Shown: one piece after another, positions 1 through 10,290 of the stretch
Numbering within the stretch: the first letter of the stretch is position 1
Layout: every line of letters starts with the position of its first letter
Source: an uncultured Methylophaga sp.
Lineage (GTDB): Bacteria > Pseudomonadota > Gammaproteobacteria > Nitrosococcales > Methylophagaceae
Direction: 5' to 3'
NCBI GenBank assembly: GCA_913055695.1
Contig: CAJXKF010000002.1
Span: 124,001 to 188,000 of the forward strand
Length of the DNA: 64,000 bases
Program-made: the position numbers and the translations under genes
Notes under the pieces: generated by a model
Databases searched by the model: none
Seen by the model: the letters and a program-made list of their open reading frames with translations, nothing else
Told to the model about the DNA's origin: nothing

Positions 1-959
<959 letters not shown>

Positions 960-1518
960 CGCGCCATTTTATCACGTCTGCTTCTTCCAACGCTCGCCAT
1001 TGTCCCGGTTGCAGACCATCCAACTGCCATGGACCGATCGCAGCCCTGATGAGTCTCAATGTCGGATGCCCGACTGCAGCGGTCATTCTGCGTACCTGCC
1101 GGTTTCGACCCTCACGGATGGTCAGTGCCAGCCACTGGGTCGGTATCTGCTTTCGTTCCCTGATGGGCGGTGTGCGCGGCCAGACAGCGGGTTCGTCAAT
1201 CAGGCTGACTTCAGCGGGCAGTGTCCGACCATCTTTAAGATCGACGCCTTGCCGCAGTTGCTCAAGTGCGGCTGCATCAGGAATACGTTCAACCTGTACC
1301 CAGTAGGTTTTCGCCAGTTTAAAACGCGGGTTGGCAATAAGCTGCTGCAACGAACCGTCGTCGGTAAGCAGTAATAAACCTTCACTGTCGCGGTCCAGTC
1401 GACCTGCCGGATAAACACCGGACACATCAATAAAGTCTTTCAGAGTCTGTCGACCCTCATTGTCGGTGAACTGGGTCAGGACGTTGAACGGCTTGTTAAA
1501 CAAAAGCAGTCGGCTCAT

Positions 1519-1860
1519 ATTAGTCGTTGGCAGGTATTAGTGTTAGAATGCTCGCTTTTTAACGCGCAGCAACAGGCTTTATACTGGTATTCGAGTATAT
1601 CAGGCCGGCCGATAAGGGCATCGTCGTCCAGGCGCTGGCTGGTAAAAATATGACAAATCGTTCATCATTAGAACACCAGTACACAGGCTATTGCATCCTC
1701 CGGGCTGACCTCAGCCGCTGATGGGTAGTTGCTGTTTATCAGACGCTGTTTAAAACTCGCAGCCCAGCTGTGATATGGCTCAGGTCATGGGCGTCAATGC
1801 CTCAGGTTGTAGTGAATAAGCTGCAGCTGTAATCCAACACATCCAAGTAGAGGAAATTCA
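1519..1860. other. Intergenic region between rluE and slyD, nothing firm
   Basis: This 342-base gap separates divergent rluE and slyD. I see no convincing ORF, tRNA or strong sigma-70 promoter. A short inverted repeat (TATACT...AGTATA) sits near 1580-1600. A good ribosome site, GAGGAA, lies five bases before the slyD ATG. Both leftward and rightward promoters must lie here, but I cannot place them with confidence. Confidence 0.4.
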
Positions 1861-2343
1861 ATGAAAGTTGCAGAGAATACAGTCGTTGTTATCGATTACA
1901 CTTTGAAAGATAACGACGGTAGCGTCATCGACAGCTCGGAAGGTGCGGGCCCGCTGGCATACCTGCACGGTGCCGGCAACATTATCCCAGGCCTTGAAGA
2001 AGCACTGCTGGGCAAAGAAGCGGGTGATGAAGTTCAGGCCAGCATTGAGCCTGCCAAAGCTTATGGTGAACGCCACGAACAACTGAAACAGGATGTACCG
2101 CGTGAACTGTTCAGCGGTGTCGACAACGTTGAAGTCGGTATGCAGTTCCAGTCAGAAACCGAGCAGGGTCCGGTTCTGGTCACTGTGGTTGATGTCAAAG
2201 ACGAAAGCGTCACAGTCGACGGTAACCATCCGCTGGCCGGCGTGCATTTGAATTTTGACGTGACCATTCGTGAAGTCCGTGAAGCCAGTGAAGAAGAGCT
2301 GGAACACGGTCATGTTCATGGTGAAGGCGGTCACCAGCATTAA
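1861..2343 (+). CDS. slyD: FKBP-type peptidyl-prolyl isomerase SlyD
   Basis: A 160-residue cytosolic prolyl isomerase and metallochaperone. The FKBP half-domain opens VVVIDYTLKDNDGSVIDSS, followed by GxxxPxxYLHGxGNIIPGLEEAL (about residues 30-50). The insert-in-flap chaperone segment follows, and the tail is short and His-rich (HGHVHGEGGHQH), suited to Ni2+/Zn2+ binding. The tail is much shorter than in E. coli SlyD (196 aa). A strong terminator follows the stop codon. Confidence 0.95.
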   Translation: MKVAENTVVVIDYTLKDNDGSVIDSSEGAGPLAYLHGAGNIIPGLEEALLGKEAGDEVQASIEPAKAYGERHEQLKQDVPRELFSGVDNVEVGMQFQSETEQGPVLVTVVDVKDESVTVDGNHPLAGVHLNFDVTIREVREASEEELEHGHVHGEGGHQH

Positions 2344-2384
2344 TCGGGAAGGTCTGACTGATTTTCAGTCACCCGTGTCTATGG

Positions 2385-2412
2385 AAAGACGGGCGTTTCA
2401 GCCCGTCTTTTT
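2385..2412 (+). terminator. Rho-independent terminator of slyD
   Basis: A perfect 10-bp stem (AAAGACGGGC / GCCCGTCTTT) with a 6-base loop, followed by further T residues, 42 bases after the slyD stop. Confidence 0.9.
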
Positions 2413-2428
2413 GTCTGGAAAATGACTC

Positions 2429-3334
2429 ATGCAGGATCTGAACACACTTAATCGCATTTTCGGGCGCGAAGACAAGGTCAGTTTTGTTGAAGGCCCGTCT
2501 GGCATGCCCCTGATACAGGTAACGACGGCCCGTGCTGAGGCCAAAGTAGCGCTCTACGGGGGACAGATGTTGTCTTTCAAGCCGGCGCGCGCCGAGCACG
2601 ATCTGTTTTATCTGAGCAAGAAAGCCGTCTATCAACAGGGGAAAGCGATCCGCGGCGGCGTACCGTTATGCTGGCCGTGGTTCGGTGATGATCCGGGCAA
2701 CCTCGGTCGTCAGGCACATGGCTTTGCCCGTAACCTGTTCTGGGATGTGCTCGACAGTCAGCTGCATGATGATAATGTTGAAATCACGCTGGGGCTGGAA
2801 TCCACTGCGACCAGTAAACAATGGTGGCCGAGTGAATTCCGTCTGCGTAAGAAAATCCATATCGGCGACCAGCTGAACATTTCCTTGACCACTGAAAACA
2901 AAGGCGATATTCCGTTCAGCGTCTCCAAGGCGCTGCACAGTTATTTCCGGGTGGGCGATGTCAAACAGACGCGTGTCAGTGGACTGGACGGTGTTGATTA
3001 TCTTGATAAAACCCTGGGCTTTTCCCGTCAGAAACAAACAGGCGACATTACTGCCGAGGGCGAAACCGATCGGGTGTATCTGAATGCGCCGAACCGGGTG
3101 GAAATTGTCGATCCCAGCCTGAAACGCCGAATCGAAATCGAGCACCAGGGTGCCGATAATTTTGTGGTCTGGAATCCCTGGGACAAAGCAGCTCAACTCA
3201 AAGATATGTCAGCAGAGGATTACGAGCAGTTTATTTGTGTGGAGACCGCCAATGCCATCGCCAACAGCATTATTGTGGCGCCGGGCGCGGTACACCATAT
3301 GCAGGTCAGCTACCGTATTAATCCGGACCAATGA
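2429..3334 (+). CDS. yeaD: D-hexose-6-phosphate mutarotase (YeaD family)
   Basis: A 301-residue aldose-1-epimerase-like protein that interconverts alpha and beta anomers of glucose-6-phosphate. Family markers are the motif GGVPLCWPWFG, HGFARNLFW and the later SKALHSYFRVGD and ETANA segments, which supply the sugar-phosphate pocket His and Glu. It follows the slyD terminator and is probably transcribed with the small membrane protein downstream. Confidence 0.9.
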   Translation: MQDLNTLNRIFGREDKVSFVEGPSGMPLIQVTTARAEAKVALYGGQMLSFKPARAEHDLFYLSKKAVYQQGKAIRGGVPLCWPWFGDDPGNLGRQAHGFARNLFWDVLDSQLHDDNVEITLGLESTATSKQWWPSEFRLRKKIHIGDQLNISLTTENKGDIPFSVSKALHSYFRVGDVKQTRVSGLDGVDYLDKTLGFSRQKQTGDITAEGETDRVYLNAPNRVEIVDPSLKRRIEIEHQGADNFVVWNPWDKAAQLKDMSAEDYEQFICVETANAIANSIIVAPGAVHHMQVSYRINPDQ

Positions 3335-3368
3335 TCTCTTTGTCGGCTAAGTTGTCAGTGCTGCCTTG

Positions 3369-3797
3369 ATGACATTCTTTCAGGATCTGCTGGCTACCAT
3401 CCAGGGAAACGAAAGCCTGCTGTTGATGCTGGGACTGGTTTCGCTGCTGACTTTCGTCGCCACCTTGTTTCTGATTCCCTTCCTGGTAGTCAGAATTCCG
3501 GTTGATTACTTTGCTGAAAACAAACGCCAGACCTCGTCCTGGGCTGAACAGCATTTCATGATTCGCTGGACCATGCTTGTGGTTAAGAATATTTTCGGTG
3601 TCGTTTTTGTAGTGCTGGGCCTGGCAATGCTTGTGTTGCCGGGGCAGGGCTTACTGACTTTGCTGATCGGCGTATTACTGCTTAATTTCCCCGGTAAATA
3701 CGCTTTCGAGCGCTGGCTGATTCAGCGCGCCTCGGTGCGTCGTGCCGTATTCTGGCTCAGAAAACGGGCTGGGCGGCCGCCGCTCGAATTTGATTAA
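3369..3797 (+). CDS. PGPGW-family small membrane protein
   Basis: A 142-residue protein with an N-terminal hydrophobic segment (about residues 17-38) and a second hydrophobic hairpin (about 70-107) around LPGQGLLTLLIGVLLL, the hallmark of the PGPGW putative transmembrane family. A basic amphipathic tail follows. A TTG immediately upstream (3366) could also start translation; the ATG at 3369 is preferred. Function is unknown. Confidence 0.8.
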   Translation: MTFFQDLLATIQGNESLLLMLGLVSLLTFVATLFLIPFLVVRIPVDYFAENKRQTSSWAEQHFMIRWTMLVVKNIFGVVFVVLGLAMLVLPGQGLLTLLIGVLLLNFPGKYAFERWLIQRASVRRAVFWLRKRAGRPPLEFD

Positions 3798-4403
3798 TCA
3801 GCGCCAGCGCTGACGTAATTCATCACGATTCAGTGCCAGCCATTGCATCGCAATGATGGGGATCGCGGATTCAATTCGGCCGTTTTCCACCAACTGCCAG
3901 GCTTCAGGAAATGGCAGACTGCTGACAGCAATATCCTCATCTTCATGATCAAGACCATGCACGCCACCGACATTGCCGGCATCGACCCGGCCACAGTATA
4001 AGGTCAGATATTCGGAGGTACCGCCGGGAGAAGTGAAAAATTCACTGATTTTGATGATGTCCTGTACCTCGCAGCCGGCTTCTTCCAGGGCCTCGCGCCG
4101 AGCGACATCTTCAGCGGTTTCACCGGCTTCCATCGCGCCGGCCACAATTTCCAGCAGCCAGGCTTCTTCCTGATTTGATTTCAAAATGGCACCGGCACGG
4201 AACTGTTCAATAATGACGACTTCATCGCGCTTGGGGTCATAAAGGAGAATGCCGACACAGTTGCCGCGGTGGAAGACTTCCCGCTCTACCGGCTGACTCC
4301 AGCCACCCTCGTAGAGCGTATGCTCAAGCGTGTATTTCTTGATATTGAAAAAGCCCTTAAAAGGCATTTCCTGTTTCAGAATCCGGAAACGTTTGTCGCT
4401 CAT
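3798..4403 (-). CDS. nudF: ADP-ribose pyrophosphatase NudF
   Basis: A 201-residue Nudix hydrolase that splits ADP-ribose to AMP and ribose-5-phosphate. The Nudix box begins at GAMEAGETAEDVARREALEE (about residue 88). The upstream LYDPKRDEVVIIEQFRAG and downstream SPGGTSEYLTLYCGR are typical of the ADPR subfamily. The start overlaps the stop of the DUF3108 gene by 4 nt (ATGA), so the two are translationally coupled. Confidence 0.93.
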   Translation of the reverse strand: MSDKRFRILKQEMPFKGFFNIKKYTLEHTLYEGGWSQPVEREVFHRGNCVGILLYDPKRDEVVIIEQFRAGAILKSNQEEAWLLEIVAGAMEAGETAEDVARREALEEAGCEVQDIIKISEFFTSPGGTSEYLTLYCGRVDAGNVGGVHGLDHEDEDIAVSSLPFPEAWQLVENGRIESAIPIIAMQWLALNRDELRQRWR

Positions 4404-5158
4404 GGTTGTTCAATGACTTTGGCTGATTGTAACGGGGTGAAGGCCTGCTCGGCATCAATACCCTGCAAACGACGCAGCAGGGCAGTGAACACAGCTTCAT
4501 CTTCAACATGTTCAAGCTTGACCGGCAGGTAATTCAGTGCCGGGGCACACCAGAGCGTGGTTTCACGGTCATTGGGTTGTTCGCGGTGACGCGTTAATTT
4601 GAGGGTTTCAATCTGACCCATCGGAGTGGTAATGGTCTCCCTACCCAGTACTTTGATCTCATAGGTTTTGAGATGGCCCCCGTCAGCGATGAGATAGTCG
4701 ACCTGTTCAATGCCTTCACTTAAGTCACGCATAAGACTTATCTGGTAAACCAGCTTGTCGAGCACGCCGGTTTCGATATCCAGTTCCCAGGGGTGTTCAC
4801 GATCATCAATGCTGACTTGTTTGTCGCGCCAGTTGAATTGCATTTGCAGGAACTTGTCTTTTTTGCCGCCGGTGCGCTGATAGCGATAGCGCTGGGGTGT
4901 CACACGGCCATCGACAAGTTTCCAGACGCTGGTTTCTTCGATGACATCGGGTTTGAAAAAAGAGAATACCCCTTTGGCCTGGGACACTGAACTGAATTGA
5001 CGTAAGCCGTTTTCCTGTGTCTTGAGGGTACGCTTGAGTTCACCGGCCTGAATGCCGTTGAGCTTGACCAGGTAATTAGCGGAGAAGTCAGGAATATCGG
5101 CAGCCACAGCAAAATTGCCTAGACAAAAGAGCAGGATATAACTGAACAATCTGAGCAT
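4400..5158 (-). CDS. DUF3108 domain secreted protein
   Basis: A 252-residue protein with a signal peptide (hydrophobic residues 3-16, cleavage probably after AVAA) and a predicted beta-rich DUF3108 domain. The segments NYLVKLNGIQAGELKRTL and ALNYLPVKLEH are family features. The domain is usually found beside purN/purM in gammaproteobacteria, as here. Two bases separate it from purN. Role unknown; an envelope location is inferred from the signal. Confidence 0.85.
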   Translation of the reverse strand: MLRLFSYILLFCLGNFAVAADIPDFSANYLVKLNGIQAGELKRTLKTQENGLRQFSSVSQAKGVFSFFKPDVIEETSVWKLVDGRVTPQRYRYQRTGGKKDKFLQMQFNWRDKQVSIDDREHPWELDIETGVLDKLVYQISLMRDLSEGIEQVDYLIADGGHLKTYEIKVLGRETITTPMGQIETLKLTRHREQPNDRETTLWCAPALNYLPVKLEHVEDEAVFTALLRRLQGIDAEQAFTPLQSAKVIEQP

Positions 5159-5160
5159 GT

Positions 5161-5754
5161 TTATTCCGTTTGTTGCGAGATCAGCTTCTTTATGGCAGCG
5201 GGATAAAGCAGATGTTCCTGTTCCAGCACCCTTGCCGCCAGCGTGTCGGCATTATCATCCGCTAATACCGGTACCTTGGCCTGCAATATTACCGGACCGT
5301 CATCCAGTTCTGCTGTGACAAAATGCACACTGGCGCCATGCTCGCTTTCACCGGCTTCAATCGCCCGTTCATGGGTATGCAAACCTTTGAACTTGGGCAG
5401 CAGTGAGGGGTGAATATTGATGAGACGGCCGGCGTAGTGCGTAACAAAGTCTGCAGTCAGAATACGCATAAAGCCGGCCAGAATCACAAAGTCCGGCTGG
5501 TAGCTGTCAATGATGTCGATCATGGCATTATCGAAGCTCTCGCGGCTGTCGAATTGCTTGTGATCAAGCACCTGTGTGTCGATACCGGCATGCCCGGCAA
5601 ACTCGAGACCGGCGGCATCCGGACGGTTGCTGATAACAGCAGCAATCTCGACCTCAAGTTCACCCTGACGCGTTGCCTCGACAATAGAACGCATATTACT
5701 GCCGCGGCCGGAAATCAGGATCACCAGCCGGGCTTTATGACGGGATTCTGTCAT
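5161..5754 (-). CDS. purN: Phosphoribosylglycinamide formyltransferase PurN
   Basis: A 197-residue GART that transfers a formyl group from 10-formyl-THF to GAR, step 3 of purine synthesis. The phosphate loop SGRGSNM is at residues 15-21. The catalytic set is visible: Asn in NIHPSLLPKF, His in that motif, and Asp in ELDDGPVI. It is one base downstream of purM, so they are one operon. Confidence 0.96.
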   Translation of the reverse strand: MTESRHKARLVILISGRGSNMRSIVEATRQGELEVEIAAVISNRPDAAGLEFAGHAGIDTQVLDHKQFDSRESFDNAMIDIIDSYQPDFVILAGFMRILTADFVTHYAGRLINIHPSLLPKFKGLHTHERAIEAGESEHGASVHFVTAELDDGPVILQAKVPVLADDNADTLAARVLEQEHLLYPAAIKKLISQQTE

Positions 5755-5755
5755 C

Positions 5756-6811
5756 TCAGTTGATCACCACACTGTCTTCGTCACTGCTGCGGTTTTCAAT
5801 CTGACCAATCAGATTAGCTTCTTCACCCAGACCATGCAGCAGGCTGAGGGCAGTATCGGCATCTTCAGCTGCGACGACGACAACCATACCAATGCCGTTA
5901 TTGAAGGTGCGGTACATTTCCTTGTCTTCAACATTACCCTGTTGCTGCAGCCAGTCAAACACGGCAGGACGCTGCCAGCTGTCAGCAGCGATCACCGCTT
6001 TTTTGTCTTCTGGCAATACGCGTGGGATATTTTCCAAAAGCCCGCCACCGGTGATATGAGACAGGGCATGAATACTGATCTTGTCGTTCAGTTCCAGCAG
6101 CGATTTCACGTAAATCCGGGTTGGTGCCAGCAGTTTTTCACCCAGGGTGCTACCGTCAAATGCATCCTCCAGCGACTGGCCGCTGCGTTGCAGAATTTTA
6201 CGAATCAAAGAGTAACCATTGGAGTGAGGACCGGAAGAAGCGAGGCCGATTAATTTGTCACCGGCAGCGACTTTGCTGCCATCGATGACAGCGTCTTTTT
6301 CGACCACGCCGACACAGAAACCGGCCAGATCGTAATCGCCGTCTTCATACATGCTCGGCATTTCTGCGGTTTCACCACCAACCAGAGCGGCGCCAGCCTG
6401 CAGACAGCCTTCAGCAATGCCTGAGACCACAGATTCGGCAACATCAATATCGAGTTTGCCGGTCGCATAATAATCGAGGAAGAACAACGGTTCGGCACCA
6501 AGCACCGCAATATCATTGGCACACATGGCGACCAGATCAATACCGATAGTGTTGTGGATGCCGGACTCGATAGCCAGACGCAGTTTGGTCCCGACGCCAT
6601 CTGTACCGGAAACCAGCACCGGTTGTTTATAGCGATCCAGAGGCAATTCAAACAGACTGCCGAAACCGCCCAGACCGGCCATGACGCCAGGACGACGGGT
6701 TTTGGCTGCATGGGGTTTGATACGATCCACCAGTGCATTACCGGCTTCGATATCAACACCGGCATCACGATAACTGAGAGAAGTGCGAGAAGAATCCGCG
6801 TGATCGGTCAT
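5756..6811 (-). CDS. purM: Phosphoribosylformylglycinamidine cyclo-ligase PurM
   Basis: A 351-residue AIR synthetase, full length for the family. Visible motifs are [15 protein letters not shown] at the start, the DGVGTKL loop, [13 protein letters not shown], and [10 protein letters not shown], which form the ATP and FGAM sites. A ribosome site (AGGAAC) precedes the start. It is divergent from the DUF2066 gene across about 107 bases; no clear PurR operator was recognised there. Confidence 0.97.
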   Translation of the reverse strand: MTDHADSSRTSLSYRDAGVDIEAGNALVDRIKPHAAKTRRPGVMAGLGGFGSLFELPLDRYKQPVLVSGTDGVGTKLRLAIESGIHNTIGIDLVAMCANDIAVLGAEPLFFLDYYATGKLDIDVAESVVSGIAEGCLQAGAALVGGETAEMPSMYEDGDYDLAGFCVGVVEKDAVIDGSKVAAGDKLIGLASSGPHSNGYSLIRKILQRSGQSLEDAFDGSTLGEKLLAPTRIYVKSLLELNDKISIHALSHITGGGLLENIPRVLPEDKKAVIAADSWQRPAVFDWLQQQGNVEDKEMYRTFNNGIGMVVVVAAEDADTALSLLHGLGEEANLIGQIENRSSDEDSVVIN

Positions 6812-6918
6812 GGTTTGTTCCTGAAAATTGATACTGGTTGCAGACGCTTAGATGGCCGACCTCGACGGACCGGACCATAGGTCGTCACACGTTGAAAACA
6901 GCGTGTTAGAATACCACA

Positions 6919-7974
6919 ATGCATCGATTATTTATTGCCCTAATTTTGCTCAGTCTGACCTTTGGCAGCCATGCCGCCGAGGTAGATAATCTTTACCAGG
7001 CTTCGGCGCCAGTCAATTCCCGCGATGAGCAGGAAAGGGCGAAGCTGACGCCGCAGTTACTGCAGCAGGTCATGCTTAAAGTAGTCGGTAACAAAGCCTT
7101 GCTGGAAACGGCGCCGCTGGCCCCGATTCTGTCTCAGGCCGGGCAATACATGCAACAGTACGAATACCGACGCAACAACATTCTCGGTGCCGATCTGACT
7201 GAGCCCGATCAACTCGCACTGTCTGTGCGTTTTGATCCGGCTGCGGTTAACCGTGCCATTAATGAGCTCCAGCTTCCAGTCTGGGGCAATAACCGGCCTG
7301 ATATCCTGATCTGGGCGCTGGTTGAAAATAATGGCGACACAGCTATTCTCGGTCTTGAGACTGCACCGGTGGGTGTATTCCAGCCTCTCAGTCGGGCCGC
7401 CGAGCAGCGCGGCTTGCCTATCCTGATGCCGTTGATGGATTTGCAGGATCAGGCTGCCTTGAGCATAGCCGATATTCGTCAGGGTAATCAGGCAGCGGTA
7501 GCAGCCGCCTCCGAGCGTTATGGTGCCGATATCGTGATGACTGCAGTGGTGAACTTGAATGCCGATGCGGCTCAGGTTCAGTGGCGGGCAAACGGGGCAG
7601 GCGTCAGTGACAGCTGGCAAACTCAGGGCAACATGCAGGAGGCTTTTGCCGCGGGTATGGGGCACCTGGCCGATAAACTGGCCCTGCAATTCGCTCAACT
7701 GGTTGATAATGGCGGTGAAGCACAACGTCTGACCATGCAGATTAAAGATGTATTGAGCTATGCTGATTTCAGTCGTTTGATGACCTATCTGGACAAGCTC
7801 GAACTCATCAGCGATATTCGTGTCATCAATCTGGGAGAGCAGCAACTGGATCTGGACATTGCATTCAGAGGCAGTATTGATGTCTTGCAAAGAACGCTCG
7901 CTGTAGGCAGTTTATTAATCGAAGATCCGCAATCTGACAGCAACGAAGCCAAACATTACCGGTTAAAACCTTGA
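6919..7974 (+). CDS. DUF2066 domain secreted protein
   Basis: A 351-residue protein with an N-terminal signal peptide (MHRLFIALILLSLTFGSHA, cleavage near residue 19). The DUF2066 signature is seen in LYQASAPVNSRDEQER and QVMLKVVGNKALLE. Members regularly sit between purM and the hda region in gammaproteobacteria and have no known function. The gene overlaps the next one by 4 nt (TTGA), suggesting translational coupling. Confidence 0.85.
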   Translation: MHRLFIALILLSLTFGSHAAEVDNLYQASAPVNSRDEQERAKLTPQLLQQVMLKVVGNKALLETAPLAPILSQAGQYMQQYEYRRNNILGADLTEPDQLALSVRFDPAAVNRAINELQLPVWGNNRPDILIWALVENNGDTAILGLETAPVGVFQPLSRAAEQRGLPILMPLMDLQDQAALSIADIRQGNQAAVAAASERYGADIVMTAVVNLNADAAQVQWRANGAGVSDSWQTQGNMQEAFAAGMGHLADKLALQFAQLVDNGGEAQRLTMQIKDVLSYADFSRLMTYLDKLELISDIRVINLGEQQLDLDIAFRGSIDVLQRTLAVGSLLIEDPQSDSNEAKHYRLKP

Positions 7975-8528
7975 GTTTGAGAGATATTCCCAACCTGATT
8001 TCCCTGTTCCGCATTGTGCTAGTTGCACCCGTGGTGTGGGCATTGGGCACAGAGCAGTTTGTACTGGCATTGCTGCTGTTTGCCGTGGCCGGAATATCTG
8101 ACGGTCTGGACGGCTTTCTGGCCAAGCATTTTCACTGGGAGTCTCGCCTGGGATCGATTCTTGACCCGATTGCAGATAAATTATTACTGGTCGCAACGTT
8201 TGCCACGCTGACCTGGCTTGGCCTGCTGCCACTGTGGCTGCTGTGGCTGGTACTGGGGCGTGACATTATTATTATCAGCGGTGGACTCGCTTATCATTAT
8301 TATCTCGGGCAGTTTGATCTCAGCCCGCTCTGGAGCAGTAAAATCAACACCACCCTGCAGATTGCACTAGTCTTGCTGGTGATGATCCAGCAGCAGTGGC
8401 TGCCGGGTCTGGACAAGGTAGTCACGGTAGGCATCTGGCTGGTTGTGGCCAGTGTCATCAATAGCGGCACGGAATATGTTCTGGTATGGGGATCGAGAGC
8501 ATGGCGTCAGATCAAACAAAAACGATGA
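7971..8528 (+). CDS. CDP-alcohol phosphatidyltransferase family membrane protein
   Basis: A 185-residue membrane enzyme with about four to six helices. The active-site motif Dx2DGx2A(K)x8Gx3Dx3D is present from SDGLDGFLAKHF to LDPIADKLL; the usual AR is AK here. It resembles PgsA/cardiolipin synthase-like enzymes, but the acceptor alcohol cannot be told. Start is TTG at 7971, overlapping the previous stop; the next gene starts inside its stop (ATGA). Confidence 0.82.
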   Translation: MSLRDIPNLISLFRIVLVAPVVWALGTEQFVLALLLFAVAGISDGLDGFLAKHFHWESRLGSILDPIADKLLLVATFATLTWLGLLPLWLLWLVLGRDIIIISGGLAYHYYLGQFDLSPLWSSKINTTLQIALVLLVMIQQQWLPGLDKVVTVGIWLVVASVINSGTEYVLVWGSRAWRQIKQKR

Positions 8529-9571
8529 GTGATACCAACAAATTGATACTACTGGTCAGCCTGATTGCAGGTGGCTGGTTATTGTTCCAATTATCATCAG
8601 TACTGATGCCTTTTTTTATCGCGGCGCTTCTCGCCTATCTTGGCGACCCGCTGGTAGACAGGCTGGAAAACTGGAAATTATCCCGCCCTGTGGCGGTCAC
8701 GGTGGTATTCGCCGTGCTGTTTATCGCGATGATTTTATTACTGCTGGTGCTGCTGCCGATGCTCAGCGATCAGGTGAGCAAACTGTTCACCAATCTGCCG
8801 GGTTATCTGACGATGGCGCAAAAAGCACTGGAACCATTCCTGAACACTGCTGGACTGCCCAGCGATGTGTTCAATCTGCAGACGCTGAAACAGGCCCTGA
8901 ATAGCTACTGGTCTGAAATGGGCAATGTCGCCGGCGGTGTGTTCAGCTATGTCACCCAATCCGGTATGGCCTTGTTGCAGTGGATCGGTAATCTGGTATT
9001 GATTCCGGTACTGACATTCTATCTGCTGCGTGACTGGGATTTACTGGTAGCCCGTTTCAGAGAACTGTTGCCACGACGCATCTCGGGCAAATTTATTGAA
9101 ATGTCATTGGAGTGCGATGACATGCTGGCGGGGTTTATCCGGGGGCAGTTGATGGTCATGCTGTCGCTGTCCATCATTTACACTGTCGGTCTCAGTATTA
9201 TCGGTCTGGAACTGGCCCTGTTGCTGGGTGTGATTTCAGGACTGGTCAGTTTTGTGCCCTATCTGGGTTTGATCGTCGGGATCGCGCTGGCCGGCCTCGC
9301 GGCCTTTTTCCAGTTTGGTGAGTGGTTGCCGGTCTTCTACGTGGTGATTGTATTCACTGTTGCCCAATCCATCGAAGGTATGCTGCTGACGCCGCATTTT
9401 GTCGGGGAACGTATCGGCCTGCATCCGGTTGCAGTTATCTTTGCCGTGCTGGCGGGGGGGACCCTGTTCGGCTTTACCGGTGTGTTGCTGGCCTTGCCGG
9501 TCGCCGCGGTTGTGATGGTAGTGCTGCGGCATGCGCATCAGCGTTATGTTAACAGTCACCTGTATTCCTGA
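8525..9571 (+). CDS. AI-2E transporter family permease (PerM-like)
   Basis: A 348-residue inner membrane protein of the AI-2E/PerM family, with two N-terminal helix pairs, a soluble central part and four to five C-terminal helices. The conserved FVPYLGLIVG and EGMLLTPHFVGERIGLHP motifs are present. An in-frame ATG at 8486 exists, but 8525 overlaps the preceding stop as ATGA and is preferred. Members export small molecules or ions; the substrate is unknown. Confidence 0.85.
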   Translation: MSDTNKLILLVSLIAGGWLLFQLSSVLMPFFIAALLAYLGDPLVDRLENWKLSRPVAVTVVFAVLFIAMILLLLVLLPMLSDQVSKLFTNLPGYLTMAQKALEPFLNTAGLPSDVFNLQTLKQALNSYWSEMGNVAGGVFSYVTQSGMALLQWIGNLVLIPVLTFYLLRDWDLLVARFRELLPRRISGKFIEMSLECDDMLAGFIRGQLMVMLSLSIIYTVGLSIIGLELALLLGVISGLVSFVPYLGLIVGIALAGLAAFFQFGEWLPVFYVVIVFTVAQSIEGMLLTPHFVGERIGLHPVAVIFAVLAGGTLFGFTGVLLALPVAAVVMVVLRHAHQRYVNSHLYS

Positions 9572-9585
9572 GTTAATTCATTATC

Positions 9586-10290
9586 ATGTCTGTTGCCAAA
9601 ACCCAGTTAACGCTGCGCCTGACGCCACAGGAAATTTATCGTCTGGATAATTTTCTGTTTGCCAAACCTGAGACAGAGCAGGCATTAAAAGCTTTCTGTG
9701 AGCTCGATAGTCTTGATTTTGTCTATCTTTACGGTGAAAACGGCACCGGCAAGACACACCTGCTTATCGCCTGCGCCGAACGGGTCCAGCAGCAGGGCTA
9801 TCGGGTGATTTACCTGTCTCTGGCGGAACTGATTCAAACCGCCCAACCTGCGGTGCTTGAGTCACTGGAACAGGCTGATTTATTGTGTCTGGATGATTTA
9901 GAGGCGGTGGCCGGCAGGCGGGAATGGGAAGTTGCACTGTTTCACTGCTTTAATCGTCTGCACGATGCGCGGGGGCACTTACTGGTCGCTACCGAACACA
10001 ACCCGGCCCATAATGAGATTGAACTGCCGGATTTGCGCTCCCGCTTGGCTACCGGGCTGGTTTATCAACTGACCACAATGACTGATGAGCAGAAACAGCA
10101 GGCGCTGATGTTGCAATCGCAGATCCGCGGCCTCGCCATGAGTGAAGAGGTCGCACAATATCTGCTGCGGCATTACGGCCGTGAAATGCCGGCACTGATG
10201 ACCGTACTGCAACAGCTCGACAAGGCTTCACTGCAGGCCCAGCGTAAGCTGACCATTCCCTTCGTCAGGCAGGTGCTCAGCGATGGCTAA
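9586..10290 (+). CDS. hda: DnaA inactivator protein Hda
   Basis: A 234-residue AAA+ protein related to the DnaA ATPase domain. The N-terminal QLTLRL (residues 7-12) matches the beta-clamp-binding peptide of Hda. Walker A is GENGTGKTH (about residues 50-58), Walker B is LLCLDDLE, and sensor 1/box VII (LRSRLATGLVYQL) follows. With the clamp it promotes DnaA-ATP hydrolysis (RIDA). It overlaps the next gene by 8 nt. Confidence 0.94.
   Translation: MSVAKTQLTLRLTPQEIYRLDNFLFAKPETEQALKAFCELDSLDFVYLYGENGTGKTHLLIACAERVQQQGYRVIYLSLAELIQTAQPAVLESLEQADLLCLDDLEAVAGRREWEVALFHCFNRLHDARGHLLVATEHNPAHNEIELPDLRSRLATGLVYQLTTMTDEQKQQALMLQSQIRGLAMSEEVAQYLLRHYGREMPALMTVLQQLDKASLQAQRKLTIPFVRQVLSDG

Noticed and set aside
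7057-7890. 277-codon antisense frame opposite the DUF2066 gene
   Set aside because: Shadow frame with no motif, signal or ribosome site.
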